From NCBI GenBank assembly GCA_009792885.1, contig WMCF01000025.1, forward strand, positions 8,247,771 to 8,311,770: a DNA stretch of 64,000 bases, read 5' to 3'. Each line of letters opens with the position of its first letter. The stretch's first letter is position 1. The stretch is from Eremophila alpestris peregrina. Lineage: Eukaryota; Chordata; Aves; Passeriformes; Alaudidae. Position numbers and translations under genes: made by a program. Below are positions 24,379-35,744 of the stretch, in pieces. A model generated the notes under the pieces. That model was not told where the DNA came from. It searched no databases and worked only from the letters and a program-made list of their open reading frames with translations.

Positions 24379-27054
24379 CTGTGAAATGAAGATACATTCT
24401 TAAGTGAAGAGCAAAAAAAAGGAAAATTAATACTTTCAAAACACAAACAAATGCCTGATACTTTGTATTTTTCAATCTGTGTCTCTGAGTAGTGCCCAGG
24501 AAGGATGCTGAGATAGGAAATGCTGGGCTCTGTACCAAATGTAACCTGATGTTTGGGCAGCAAAATGATACCAAAATGTTTCGCTGGAGCTAGTGATTTT
24601 GTATGATTAAGAATTGAAGTGGCATGAATATAATAACTTAAAAACTTTTCTTCTGGAACTTCACAGGCTGCAGCTGCAGTTTACTCATGAGTCTGCAAGC
24701 CTGACAACCTGAAAATGTGAGTTATAATGGCAAAGACATTAAAATGAGTCACAGGCTAGTGTTCACTATGCTAAAGCCATGGCTTTGCTTGTAGAAGGAA
24801 AATGAGAATGGAGATGAATGGGACAACATTTGTACTGAAGTTCTAGACAAGCTAGAAAGACACTTAAGAGTGTTTCAAGACTGGCTTCTGAGACAGGTTC
24901 TGATTTTTACTCTCTTAGGAGGTATCTTTGACTACATAAGCCATAAGCCACCACACAGTCAATGATATTTTAAATGGACGCCTATTTTTTTTAAGAAGTC
25001 GTGGTCAAGGAGAGGAGAGAAACTTTTCACTCTGAATTTATCATGAAAGCTTTCACATTGCACTAACTGGACTAGACTAACAATCTTGCCACACTAGAAA
25101 AGAGGGTTTTACTTCCAGCAGCAAGTTGAAATGATTACTCCAGTGATGGTTTACTCTCTCTCCATGGTCTCAGTATCTTTGTTGGACAGGGAAGAATCAA
25201 GAAACCTTCAGTTCATTTTGAAAGGGTACCTCCTTACTGGAATTGAAATGAACTATTAGTAGTTTAGGTTAGTATATAGGAGAAGTGTTATTATCGGAAC
25301 ATAACATTAAACATGCTGAAGTTCTTACTGCATAAATCCTCACTCCAAGTGTGACATTAATATAGACTTTTGCATTGAGACAGGGAGTGGCAATATCATT
25401 TCACCAAAGCATCAAACTCAACTGTGTTGTAAAGTTTCATGACCTGCTTTAGCCAGCAAAAATTAGAAAACAGCAGAAATTGCCTGCATGCTGCAAATCT
25501 AATTAATTTCTATTTTTCTCTTTCCTTCCACACAATGACATATTTATTACTATGACAGTAGAAAATTAGTTGAAATATTCAAAACTACTAGAGTGATCAT
25601 CACATTGGTTTTTTTCACTGTGCTATTAGCAGAAATATCTTTTTTTTCCACTTGTAAGCATTTTCTGTAGACTGCAATTTTCTTTAACAAAAAGAAAACC
25701 AGTTCTAATTTAATACCTATACCAATGGATTTTGAATGGATTTTTACATTAATTTTCATGGTAAGTTACTTATGTTTTTTCATGCTTATCTGAACAGACT
25801 TTTAAGCAGTCATTGTAATTCACTTCTTGTTATTTGAACTGATATTTTTATTGTCGAGACAATTAGCAATTAATGAAGTGGGAATTGAATCCACTAAAGA
25901 TCAGAGTTGATTTGCTTTGAACTAATTTATGAGGCTTTAGATATTTAGCTCAATGGCCTTTTTTATTGATAAAACTGCTTGCTGTTTCCTAATAACACTG
26001 AACAAATGACAAATAACAAAATTGTTCATCGCTAAATGCTCCTGTGCACTTCAACTTATAAAGTTCTGAAATAGGCTGCCATAAATAATCTTTTTATATG
26101 CAAATAATAACAATAATAATAATAATCATCATCATCATCACCAGTTCTGAAATTTAGAATTGGAAAGGGAGAAATGACAAAAACATCATTGTTATTCTAC
26201 AGAGTGGCTTGTATTCATATATAAATATCTCAGGTATATTGATCTACCTTATTCTAGGTAGTGTAGAAATTGTAATATAAGAGAAAATCCTACACAAAGC
26301 AACCTATCACAGTAAAGAGCAGTTATAGCTGATGAATGAAAAGAAATCAAGATGGGTGAAGAGAAGCAGAAGGTAGAAGGTATCATCTTGAAACAAATAA
26401 GAAAGATTAAATATTAATATTTCCAGGTAGTTGGAGTGATGGTGCTATATTTCTGCTTTTGGTTTCTAAGCAGAAAAGTGTTTTATTGCTCTTGAAGATG
26501 GTGGATAATAGCATGTTTTAGATCCATTTGTGCTGTGCATGTCCTTTGCAATCAATCTATTCACATGCTGGCAATGCAATGTATCCATAGTACCGCAGAG
26601 CTGGAAACTAAATCCTCATCATAGTAGCCAGTCTGCTGTATTCTGGATTCTGGATTTTCTGCATCAGTTCTGTGGAGTTCATCTTTGCATGTACAGGAAC
26701 TGTGAATTCCAGACAGAATGAAATTTTGTTCAAATGGCTACAATGGAAGACTTTATTTGAAATAAAATGTTGAGCTGAAAATGAGTGTGCACATGAAAAT
26801 TTGGGTAAAAACTTTCTCTGAAGATGAAGGACAGAACCTGTCCTCAGATTTTCAGCTTCTTGTCTATTGCAGTGCTATCTGAAATCTCTAAACTCTGTAT
26901 GTTCCCATTCTGATCTGTGTAAATACAAGCAGATCACTCTTTCAAGAAGGGTAACAATTTTGTATCATATTTTTTTAATTTAATCTTATTTGTTCTCATG
27001 ACCTTGCATAAAATGTGTTTATATTTAACATAAATTTAAGTGGCATTTTCCCCC
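24379..27054. other. Unique DNA, no gene seen
   Basis: Contains the trinucleotide repeat at 26103-26140. The stretch 25850-26090 is dense in AATTAG, AATTAATG and TTTATG homeobox-type words and free of repeats, a pattern often seen in conserved non-coding elements, but conservation cannot be tested here. Confidence 0.5.
26103..26140 (+). repeat. Compound (AAT)n(ATC)n microsatellite
   Basis: An AAT array with one C interruption runs directly into five ATC units. A compound trinucleotide microsatellite in non-coding DNA. Confidence 0.9.
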
Positions 27055-27826
27055 ACACAAGACTCTACACCTGGGACAGGTCAGCCCTGGTTGTGTGTAT
27101 AGACATGAACAAGAGGCTGGAGAAAAGGACAACTGCTGTGGAAAGGAACCTGAGGGTCCTGGTCAACAGAAACTTGAATCTGAGCCAGCAGTGCCCTGGC
27201 AGCCAGGAGGGCCAAGCCTCTCCTGGGGTACATCAGGCATAACATCAACAGCCAGGCAAGGGAGGCGATTGTCCTGCTCTGCTCTGCACTGGGGTGGGCT
27301 CATATCCAGTGGTGGGGCAGTTTTTGGTGCCACAATATTAAAAACCCCATTAAACTACTTAAGAGTGTCCAAAGCAAGGCCACAAATATGGTGAAAGGAC
27401 TTCTGGGGAAATTATATGAGGAGCATCTGAGATCACTTGGTCTGTTCAGCCTGGAGGAGACTGAGGGGAGATCTCATTGCAGTTACAGCTTCCTTGTGAG
27501 GGGAAGATGAGGGGCAGGCACTGATCTCTTCTCTGTGATGACCAGTGATAGGTTCCAAGTAAATGGTCTGAAGCTGTGTCATGGGGACTTCAGGCTGGAT
27601 ATCAGGAAAAAGTTTTTCACTCAGAGGTTGAACAGTAGAACAGGCTCCCCAGGGAAGCAGTCCCAGCACCAAGACTGACAGAGTTGAAGAAGCTTTTGGA
27701 CAACATTCTCAAGGACATGGTGTGACACCTGGGGTTTCCTGCACAAGGCCAGGATTTGGACTCAGTTTTCTTGACAGATCTCTTCTGACTCACCATATTC
27801 TATGATTGCATGATTCTGTGAAGAAT
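27055..27826 (+). mobile_element. CR1 LINE 3' portion, about 0.77 kb
   Basis: The block opens with TCTACACCTGGGACAGG. It carries the conserved CAGCAGTGCCCTGGCAGCCAGG and TCTGCACTGGGG segments of CR1 ORF2. It then shows the C-terminal region (GGCTGGATATCAGGAAAAAG, AACAGGCTCCCCAGGGAAG) and the tail TTCTATGATTGCATGATTCTGTG. The order matches sense-strand avian CR1, truncated at the 5' end. Frameshifts and stops interrupt every frame, so no reverse transcriptase can be made. The open frames over it are CR1 remnants and not host genes. Confidence 0.93.
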
Positions 27827-30279
27827 TTTACAAACTAGTAGAAAATATTTTCTGATAGGATTCAAATTTGGTTGAGGATGGGAGGGAAAAGAGTTTGCAA
27901 CACACAGCTAGGTTAGTTTTTGGTCTGCTGATAGACAGTTATAGATGCTTGTAAGAGAAGGAGCACTACTTATGTAAAAGGAATCAATTACCCTCAGCAG
28001 CAGAAATGAGCATTGTTTCGCAGAGTGACAATATAGACACTGCTCTGTTTGCTTAGACAATATGAGACAGTAAAAGAGAAATCCTGCATTTTAATACTCT
28101 CAATCCTATTTCAGCCTTTCCTCAGGAGGCAAAATACTGCCATAAGGATGCTCTTGTGGGAATTCTGTCACTGGCAGTCTGAGTGATGAGTGCAAGACTG
28201 TGCTTTATCAAGAAGTTAGGACAGAGCAGGACCTCCTCATCTCAGAGGAGGTTGCCTTGTTGCCCTGTTGATGGAGCAACAAAATAAAGATTTTGGGCAG
28301 AGACTTTCCTAGAAAATGTACCCCCTAGAGCCATGCAGGATTGCAAACTCAGAAAAGTAGCATAAAGCTATGTACATTTTCTTACATATTTTGCATGGAA
28401 CTTTCTTTTTCACAGCTTCTGTGTAAAGTGCTTATAGTTTTAGTGTATTTTTAGTTTGTCTCCTCTCTACTTTAGAAAAAGGTAGAGGCAAAGCATATTG
28501 ACTATTTGTCTAAAAGATTGTTAAGTAACTTTCTATTTTGTTTATCTGAATGTTTGCTTTAAAAATCAGTGCAGGACATATTTCCTGTGTTTGATGATGG
28601 TTTTGGATGAGGAAAACCATCAGTATTTTGGGGACCAGATGAAGGATTCGTATTCCAAACACATGTTCTGAACAGGCATGACATCAAATGCAAAGAAACC
28701 ACAAGTTTAGCACAACTTGCATATGTGTTCTGGCTTGAATTGAGAGGTTTGTCACCCCAAATTTACCATTTTCACAACCACGGGTGTTATCAACCATTAC
28801 TTTCAAAAGCACATGGCATCTTGAAAAGCTGTTGAAATCAGACTTTATTTTTCTGTATCCAGAGAAGAAAAGATAAGAAGACATTTTCTGGCATTTACGC
28901 AGTGGAGAGAAAGAAGAAAAGAAGACTTTAACCAACAGATACATAAGTTGTTAACTATGTCAATGATTGGAAAAAGAAACTTGCCATTGGGAAGAAAGGC
29001 TTAAAACCAGAAGATTTTGCTAGGAGAAGGGAACAGTTTCATAGTGACCTTGTATCAGGGAATGCTAAAAATACCAGTGTGGGAAAACACCATTTCTTAT
29101 GCCAAGTGTTGTGCATCCTCTGCCTGTTTTGAGAAGAAGAATTCCTGTGGAGACATCAGAGACTCTCAGACACGCCTGAAGCTTTTTGTTCCAGAGAGGC
29201 AGACAACAACCTTCCCACAGGATGATCTAGGCTGAATAGACCCCATGTCCCTGTGTATCCTTGTTTGCTCAGATGAACTAAACTAAACACAGTCTATGTA
29301 CACGTGTCTCTGCCATCCCATGTTGTTAGCAAGATAATTAGATAAATCTCCTCTTTGCATTTTGGCTGTGGTTTGATGGTTGCCCTGGTAACCTGTATGT
29401 ATCCATTCACACACCTGCAAACGACTGTATTACCAAGTGGAGATCATGAAATCTTGTGCCTCCTTCACCTAAAGTCGCACACTTTAATTCAATGTCAGAC
29501 AAAGTCTGCTGTACTAGTCGGTCAATTATACTATTCTTCACACACAATTGCATTATTCTCCACACATAAAAATAAAACACTTGTTCTTCTGAAATTTACT
29601 ACCCCTTTTAATAGATGGACCATGAATTTACTATGTAACATAAACTACCTCATAGTATTATTCATAAAAGAAACCAAAAATATTCAAAATCTAATGTATT
29701 TGTATATATTGATACCAAAGTTAATAAAAACATGTCTCTATTCCATCAGCTACTACTTGTTTCTTGTTACCATGACAATTCAGTATCTTAATATCCTCAA
29801 TAAAACCTACTACAGAAAATAAATCTATTCCATGGGCTCATTAAAAAACTGGACAACTCATCATCTTACATATAAAATGAGAAAGTCACAGTTTAAGACC
29901 AAAAGAAGCCTGATGAATCAGCAAAATACCAAGGTATTTTAACATTTCAGGCATATTTGAATTGTCAAAGAGCGGCTCTTCATGTAAGTTTAATCTTTAG
30001 ACAGTTGCCTTCAGATGTGAAAATTGACAACATGATTTGTTTTATTTTTTTTAGTTGCAGGTCATCCACAAATTCCTCTATTTATCTGATAATAATTTAT
30101 TCAGCATTATTTTATATAGTTATAATTTTCTACCAATTAAAGCAAATCAAAATTTCAGGTAAATTATTTCAGAAGGGCATTCTGCAGGAAAACTTCTGTA
30201 TCAGGAGGCAGTAAGCAATAACTTTCCAAATTAGATAAGATGAAATAAAATGGCCAAGTTGCCTTTGGAAAGTCACATA
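27827..30279. other. Unique DNA, no supported gene
   Basis: The longest frame (29355-29822 plus, 155 codons) is AT-rich with strongly biased Ile, Leu, Lys, Asn and Tyr content and no domain. It has no upstream promoter signal or splice context. I treat it as chance. Confidence 0.55.
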
Positions 30280-30733
30280 TGTCATGGTTTAACCCCAGTG
30301 AGCAATTAAGCACCACACAGCCATTTAATCACTTCTGGGAATCAAAAGATAAACTTGTAGGCTGAAAAAAAGTGATGCACAATACAATTGCTAACTACCC
30401 TCTCAATGATGCCAAAATCCCATCTCTGAATTGTGATCAGCTCTCTCTTCCAGCTAACACACACAGCTTTTTATTGAGCATTACCTTCTCTTGTATGGAG
30501 TATCCATTTTGCCAGTTTGGATCAGCTGCATTGACTATTCTCCATCTCAGTTTCTTGTGCACATTCTCATTGGCAGAGGGTGGGAAACTGAAAAGTCCTT
30601 GATTTAGGTCAAGCACTGCTCAGCAACAACTGAAACATCAGTGTGATATTCAGCATCTCATGCTGAATCCAAAATTTAGCACTGCACCAGCTACAGAAAA
30701 AATATAAACTCTATTCCTGTGAAAACCAGGACA
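30280..30733 (+). mobile_element. Solo ERV LTR, about 454 bp, internally deleted
   Basis: The element begins TGTCATGGTTTAACCCCAG and ends GAAAACCAGGACA, both highly characteristic ends of a common bird endogenous-retrovirus LTR. Further landmarks in order are AAGCACCACACAGCC, GATGCACAATACAATTGCT, TTTGCCAGTTTGGATCAGCTG, TTCTTGTGCACATTC, CAACAACTGAAACATCAGTGTG and TAGCACTGCACCAGCTAC. The central part of the usual family sequence, between the ACACAGCC block and the GATGCACAAT block, is largely missing. Flanking bases (CACATA and ACAGAG) do not form a clear target-site duplication. No internal retroviral genes are present. Confidence 0.88.
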
Positions 30734-31023
30734 ACAGAGTTCAACCATTGTGGTGGTGATGAATCATAAAAGAGATTTTGGGGGGATTTTGCCAGCCCAC
30801 TGCCAGATTTTAATTCTCCATTGCTTTCTGATGTTCATTATGTCTTTCCATTGCTTACTGCCTAGTGGCAATATGCAAGAAGTGGCAAATCAAAAACAGG
30901 GTTACTTAAACTTGTGTTAGGTTATTCTCATATCCCACCAACCAAACCTGCCAAACAGCTGTTACAGTTTTAACATCTTTACACCATACTGTCTTAAGTC
31001 CTACCTTACTCTAAAACAATTAG

Positions 31024-31613
31024 CTGCAGTTACTGTTAGCAGAATATAAGATTTGTAATAGCTTAGCTCAATTTAAAGTCCTTTCCATCTTTTTGTGAAT
31101 GTGTTTTTGGATAAAAGTCAGCCTCCAGCCCTTTTGAAATACCATTAGCACTATTCCTTCACAGTCTACACATGACTATTAAGCTGTTACGACACAATCT
31201 AGATTACATAAATCTTCAAAATAAGAAATAGATGAGATTTAGATTACAGTCTAAGACTGAAAGCAGTAATTAAGATTTCTTGTATAAAATTCGTACTTAT
31301 AAGACAGACATTGCTTATAATGTCTGCTGTGCAAGTAATGCACAGGTTTGTTTCCAAAAGTGTTGGAAGAAATCTTGCTGTGTGTCATAGGATGAAGTTA
31401 AATATGCATGTCAAGGTACTGCTCACACACATTAAATTAAATAGGCTGAAAAGTTGAAAATCATATGGAATAAACCCCAAATGAATTCCAGAAGTTGTCA
31501 GTAAAGACAAGAAATATAAAACACAAAATATGTCTATGCAGTTTGCAGGTCATTCAGTTTCCCTACAGTTACCATTTAATTCCAAATGCAATACAGACAC
31601 CCATGCTAAAATT
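31024..31613 (+). repeat. Diverged direct duplication, copy A
   Basis: Copy A aligns by eye with 33091-33641. Shared segments include ACCATTAGCACT, AATAAGAAATAGATGAGATTTA, GACTGAAAGCAGTA, CATATGGAA and CCATTTAATTCCAAAT, in the same order and orientation. Copy A has about 50 extra bases near its start. Identity is clearly below that of a recent duplication. No coding frame is preserved between the copies. Confidence 0.85.
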
Positions 31614-31779
31614 TTGGATTCTGAAAATTCTCCTGCCTGTAACAAGCCTTCTAGTAGGTGACTTGTATTTAGAGGTATCCAACCAGAATTCCATTTGGAA
31701 ATACCAGAAAATGTCAATGGAAGTTTGAATGAGTGTCTGCAAGACAAGTGAAGCCCTTAAGCTGATAAAAATTAAGGTA

Positions 31780-31908
31780 AATTTGAATGGGGATTGAACA
31801 ACCTGGTCTAATGGAAAATGTCCCTGCATATGGCAAGGGTTTGGAACTAAGTGACATAATTTAAGGTCCCCACCAATCCAAATAAATTTGTGATTCTGTG
31901 ATTAACAC
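31780..31908 (+). mobile_element. CR1 LINE 3' tail
   Basis: GATTGAACAACCTGGTCTAATGG, then a GTCCCTGC...ATGGCAAGGG block, TTGGAACTAAGTGACATAAT, TTAAGGTCCCCACCAATCCAAA and the terminal TTTGTGATTCTGTGATT match the 3' end of sense CR1. It lies just 3' of duplication copy A and has no counterpart after copy B. Confidence 0.88.
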
Positions 31909-32166
31909 CAGTCAGAGAGAAGGAGTCTGTGAGTTAGAATAAAATCTCCAGAGAAAGTTATGAAGATATTTGCCCTGTTGAGTATTCATGATGCAAAGGT
32001 CAAGTATGGGTTGAAGACTAGAAGACATGGGCCTCTTTTTCAGAGCACTTCAAAGGCTTTAGTTTTTAAAAATAACCCTTACTTTAATTTACCAGCCAAG
32101 CTAGAAAAGGCAATGTAAAAGCTTGGAGATTTGCAAGCTTGGATTTGCAAATGTTCTGGAAACAGG

Positions 32167-32190
32167 TGCTGCTGCTGCTGCTGCTGCTGC
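32167..32190 (+). repeat. (TGC)8 / (CAG)8 trinucleotide repeat
   Basis: Eight perfect TGC units. On the minus strand an open frame (32079-32363) would read a run of seven glutamines here, but it has no other protein character. I consider it a shadow of the repeat and not a polyglutamine gene. Confidence 0.95.
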
Positions 32191-33090
32191 AGGTTGTCGT
32201 GAAATTTTATTCTAGAGGCAGGTGAGTAGAACTTCTGAACCATGGTTCTTATCACATGCACAGGATTTGTTTTTCTCCTGGCCCTGCTACCTGTGAGAAG
32301 GGGATCGCACCTTTGGGACAGAGGAGGTGAAATATTTCCTAGGTGACTGCAGGAATACAACAATAAACTTTGCTACATCAGTGCACTGATAACCGATTGC
32401 AGAAGCAGCTTTAAGGAAAATCTCTTCAGGACTGACCACAAACCCCTACAGTACATTTGAATGGTATGATTTGATGCCAGCAGTGAAGCTATCTTAACTG
32501 TAAAGTTGACTCTGATAGAAAGAATATAACCCAATATCCCCTAAGAGAGTCTGCTAAGACAGAATAGAGTTGAGATTCATATTTATTTTCTACCTGTTTT
32601 TCTATCCTGCTTATTCTGTTGTTCAAAAATATTGTCTTGTTCTTTACTCTGTCATGATTTTGCCTGAACAACTAAATTGTTTTTCTTTCCAAGAATGTAA
32701 ATGATCTGGGAAGCACAGTGAGTGAAACACACTGTAATGGTTTCTTTCCAATCCTGTGACATTTCATAAAGGCTGAAGTCCTTGGAAGATACATAGATCT
32801 GCATACCAAAAATTGCTCTCTTCCAGAATTTGAATTCCGCCTGTTCTGTTCAAAGATACTCTTAATGGAAAACAATTATCATTCGGTCTTTTTCTTTTCC
32901 AGTGACATGGTTTCCATTTCAAACTGCACCTTTCTGTTGGTCACCTCTCAATCAGCTTGGCCAGGTTTGTTGTGGTCTTGCCAGTTGACATCAGAGCCAC
33001 GATCCTTCTTCAGTTTAATTGTATGCCTGTAAATAACATCTGCCACAGATTCAGCTGATGTATTTTAAAGATGTGAATCCTAGCAATCCT

Positions 33091-33641
33091 CTGCAATTGC
33101 TGTTAGAAGAATATATGACTTGAAAATGTGCTTTTGAATACCTGTGAACTTCCAGGCTTTCTGAAACAACCATTAGCACTGTCTCTTTACAGTCTAGGAC
33201 ATGAGTATCTGACCATTAAACTGTTCCAGCACAATCCAGATTATATAAATCTTCTGAATAAGAAATAGATGAGATTTAAATCACAGTGTTAGACTGAAAG
33301 CAGTAGCTAATACTTCTTTTAAAGAATTCATAGTACCAAGTAAATTAAGTGTTATTTAAAGAATTTCTAGAACTACAATTTTATTTCCAAAAGTATTGGA
33401 AGAAACCTCGTTGTGCCATGGGATGGAGTTGCATACAAATATAAAGGTGCTGCTCACACAGGGAATTGAATAGGTTGAAGAGCATGAAAACATATGGAAA
33501 AAGCCATAATGCATTCCAAAAGTGGTCAAAAAGAACAAGAGATAGAAAACATAAAAAATGCCCGTGCAGTTCACAGCTCATTAAGTTTCCCTGCAGTCAC
33601 CATTTAATTCCAAATTCAATACAGACAACCAAGCTAAAATT
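33091..33641 (+). repeat. Diverged direct duplication, copy B
   Basis: Partner of 31024-31613, about 2.03-2.08 kb downstream in the same orientation. The spacing changes along the alignment because of small indels. It ends at AAGCTAAAATT, matching ATGCTAAAATT in copy A. Either an old segmental duplication or two copies of an unidentified dispersed element. Confidence 0.85.
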
Positions 33642-34614
33642 ATACATAAGCTGATGTTTTTTAAGATTTGAGTACTAATTAAAAAAAATAAAATCATCAG
33701 ACTTGGTGTTTAAAGTCGAATTATCACTTTTATATAGATTCTATTAGAGTTTTTGGTTTTGTCTACTATGTACAGTGTACTTATACTCTTTTCTGGATTT
33801 CAGACATTCAAGGAGTGCATTGAAGAACATGACCAGTAATTGGAATCTATCTGTTTCTTGACGTGTGTCTCTGAGACTGATCAGCAAAGGCAATTATTCA
33901 TCAATTCCTCATTTCTTCAGCCCGCAGATGAAAAAAGTTATTGCCTTGGGGCTGTAAATTTGCTGGAGCCCATCTTCTTAGTGTAATCTGGTTCATAAGT
34001 CTTTTTGGTGAGTCTGGAGATTTCTTATCATTACAGCAAAAAGGACTCACCTAACAGATTATCTCTCTTCTAGCTAAACTGTGAGTCATCCCCTGAAATG
34101 TAAATGTTATGGGAGACTGAGCTGAATAGAGCTGAGCTGAGCTCCATGGGAATACTGATTCAGTGACTGAAGGAAGAGATTTGCACTCAACTGCACTCAA
34201 CATGGATTTTTTTGATGTACCCAGTCACCTAACTGCAAATTTTGACATGACAGAGACAGAGAAAAAAAAGCCAGATCTTGTAACACTTAAATCCAGAATA
34301 AACACTGAAACACAATAATCAAAATGTATTTTCCCTCGGGATGTGAACTATGTGCTAGGCAGTGCTAGGCCATGACCTTTCCAGTTCTCATCACAAATAC
34401 ATCAAGGTGTGTTACAGTGTAATGGAGATTGCTTTATTGACACTTTCACTTTGGACATATTTGTTACAATTAAATTTCAATTTTAGTTTAGAAAGCATGG
34501 AGAAGCAAAATACACATATATTGTGTAAACAGTAGTTGGGGTATTAAAGGGAATTAGTAACTACATATTTCTATTTTACAGTCCAGTACTAGGTAACAGG
34601 ACCCTGCAGCTTAC
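33642..34614. other. Unique DNA, no gene seen
   Basis: A 42 bp pseudo-exon with excellent splice sites on the minus strand (about 34053-34094, TACATTTCAG and TTAG|GTGAGTCC) has stops in all three frames. No repeat family recognised. Confidence 0.5.
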
Positions 34615-34700
34615 CTCTAGTTTTCTGCATGATAACAGGAGTGCAGAACAGTGGGAGAAATGCAGGTTCTGACTCCACTTCTCCATCCAGCACACCAAAC
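34615..34700 (-). other. Candidate internal exon, low confidence
   Basis: On the minus strand CATCACACTCATTTCAG precedes 86 bases that end CTAGAG|GTAAGC, both good splice sites. Two frames are open. One includes GVLDGEVESEPAFLPLFCTP; the other is rich in Cys and Trp and less likely. No domain recognised. With 86 bases an open frame is expected often by chance, and the exit phase (1 in the first frame) does not fit the candidate at 24378. Confidence 0.22.
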
Positions 34701-35744
34701 CTGAAATGAGTGTGATGTTCCTCTACATCCTATTCCTATAAGACTCTAAAGTTTCCATAATGGAGAAGAGAGCTGTACAAGGAAGAAATGTAGGACTACC
34801 ATCATGCTTTGCTTGAATTATTGGTGCTTAAGTCAAATTTAGAACAAAAAGAGCTCAGCAAAGAAAATATCTAGCAAAAGAAAAAGCTTACCATAAAACT
34901 TCTCAAGATAAAAAGACAGTAGAATGCACTTTCATTATGCCAATACACTTTCATTAGTTGTATCCTTATGAGCTTTTTTTTCAAAGCAGACAAAAAAAAA
35001 TGGATTTAGCTAATCTTCTTAGTGGATAATGGACTTCCACTGGGAAAAGAGAAGTTAGGGAGACAGTTCAACTGGAAGAAAGAAGATGAAAATATATTTG
35101 ATGCTCAGAATGTCTTGATTAAACTAGCAAGTTATGCAAATTGGTTTATTAAGCAGATATTACAACTTGGAGGATCTCAGCATGTTTTGTATAATGATAC
35201 TCAGTTACTGCACAGTAACTCTACTGTGTTGTAAAGAATATCTCATTTCAAGAACTTAGACTGGTAAACTCCTGCATTCTGCCAGAAATGGGTTTCCTAA
35301 GATTCTGATGGATTTACCTGATGCTAGAATTATGTTTTTGTGCTTTAGTTTCATTTAGATTAAAAAAAAAATATATATAATTGATTGGTTGTCTCCATCT
35401 AAACTGTGTTAGATTTTGTTAGAAGATGTAATAGAAATACTTATGTCAGAGATCTAAAAAATGGCTATCTAATAAAAAAGATCTCTTTATGCTGTGTTTA
35501 TCTGCAGAGTGTTACTGCCATTTTTAATGTAAATACTACTTTGACCTAAGATATTTTTAAGTTTCTAAGCTACTCATTGAAATTAATATTCCAATTAGTA
35601 AAATGATAGATAAGCAACACTGTTACATTCATCTTCTTGTTTCCAAGAATGACAAGAAAATAATTCATAAAAGTTAGAGCTCTTGTGTATTGTCTAGCAC
35701 TCAACCAGATAACCATGCTATGCAATGGGTGAGCACCTGGCTCA
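34701..35744. other. AT-rich DNA, no gene seen
   Basis: No repeat family. The 70-codon frame at 35022-35234 (plus) reads like protein in places but has no splice or promoter support. Confidence 0.5.

Noticed and set aside
29355..29822. 155-codon plus-strand open frame
   Set aside because: Composition follows the AT-rich base content, there is no domain, no splice or promoter context and no similarity I recognise.
32079..32363. Polyglutamine protein on the minus strand
   Set aside because: The glutamines come from the (CAG)8 repeat. The rest of the frame has no protein character.
34053..34094. 42 bp minus-strand exon-like segment with excellent splice sites
   Set aside because: Stops in all three frames. 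It could only be non-coding or a chance pseudo-exon.
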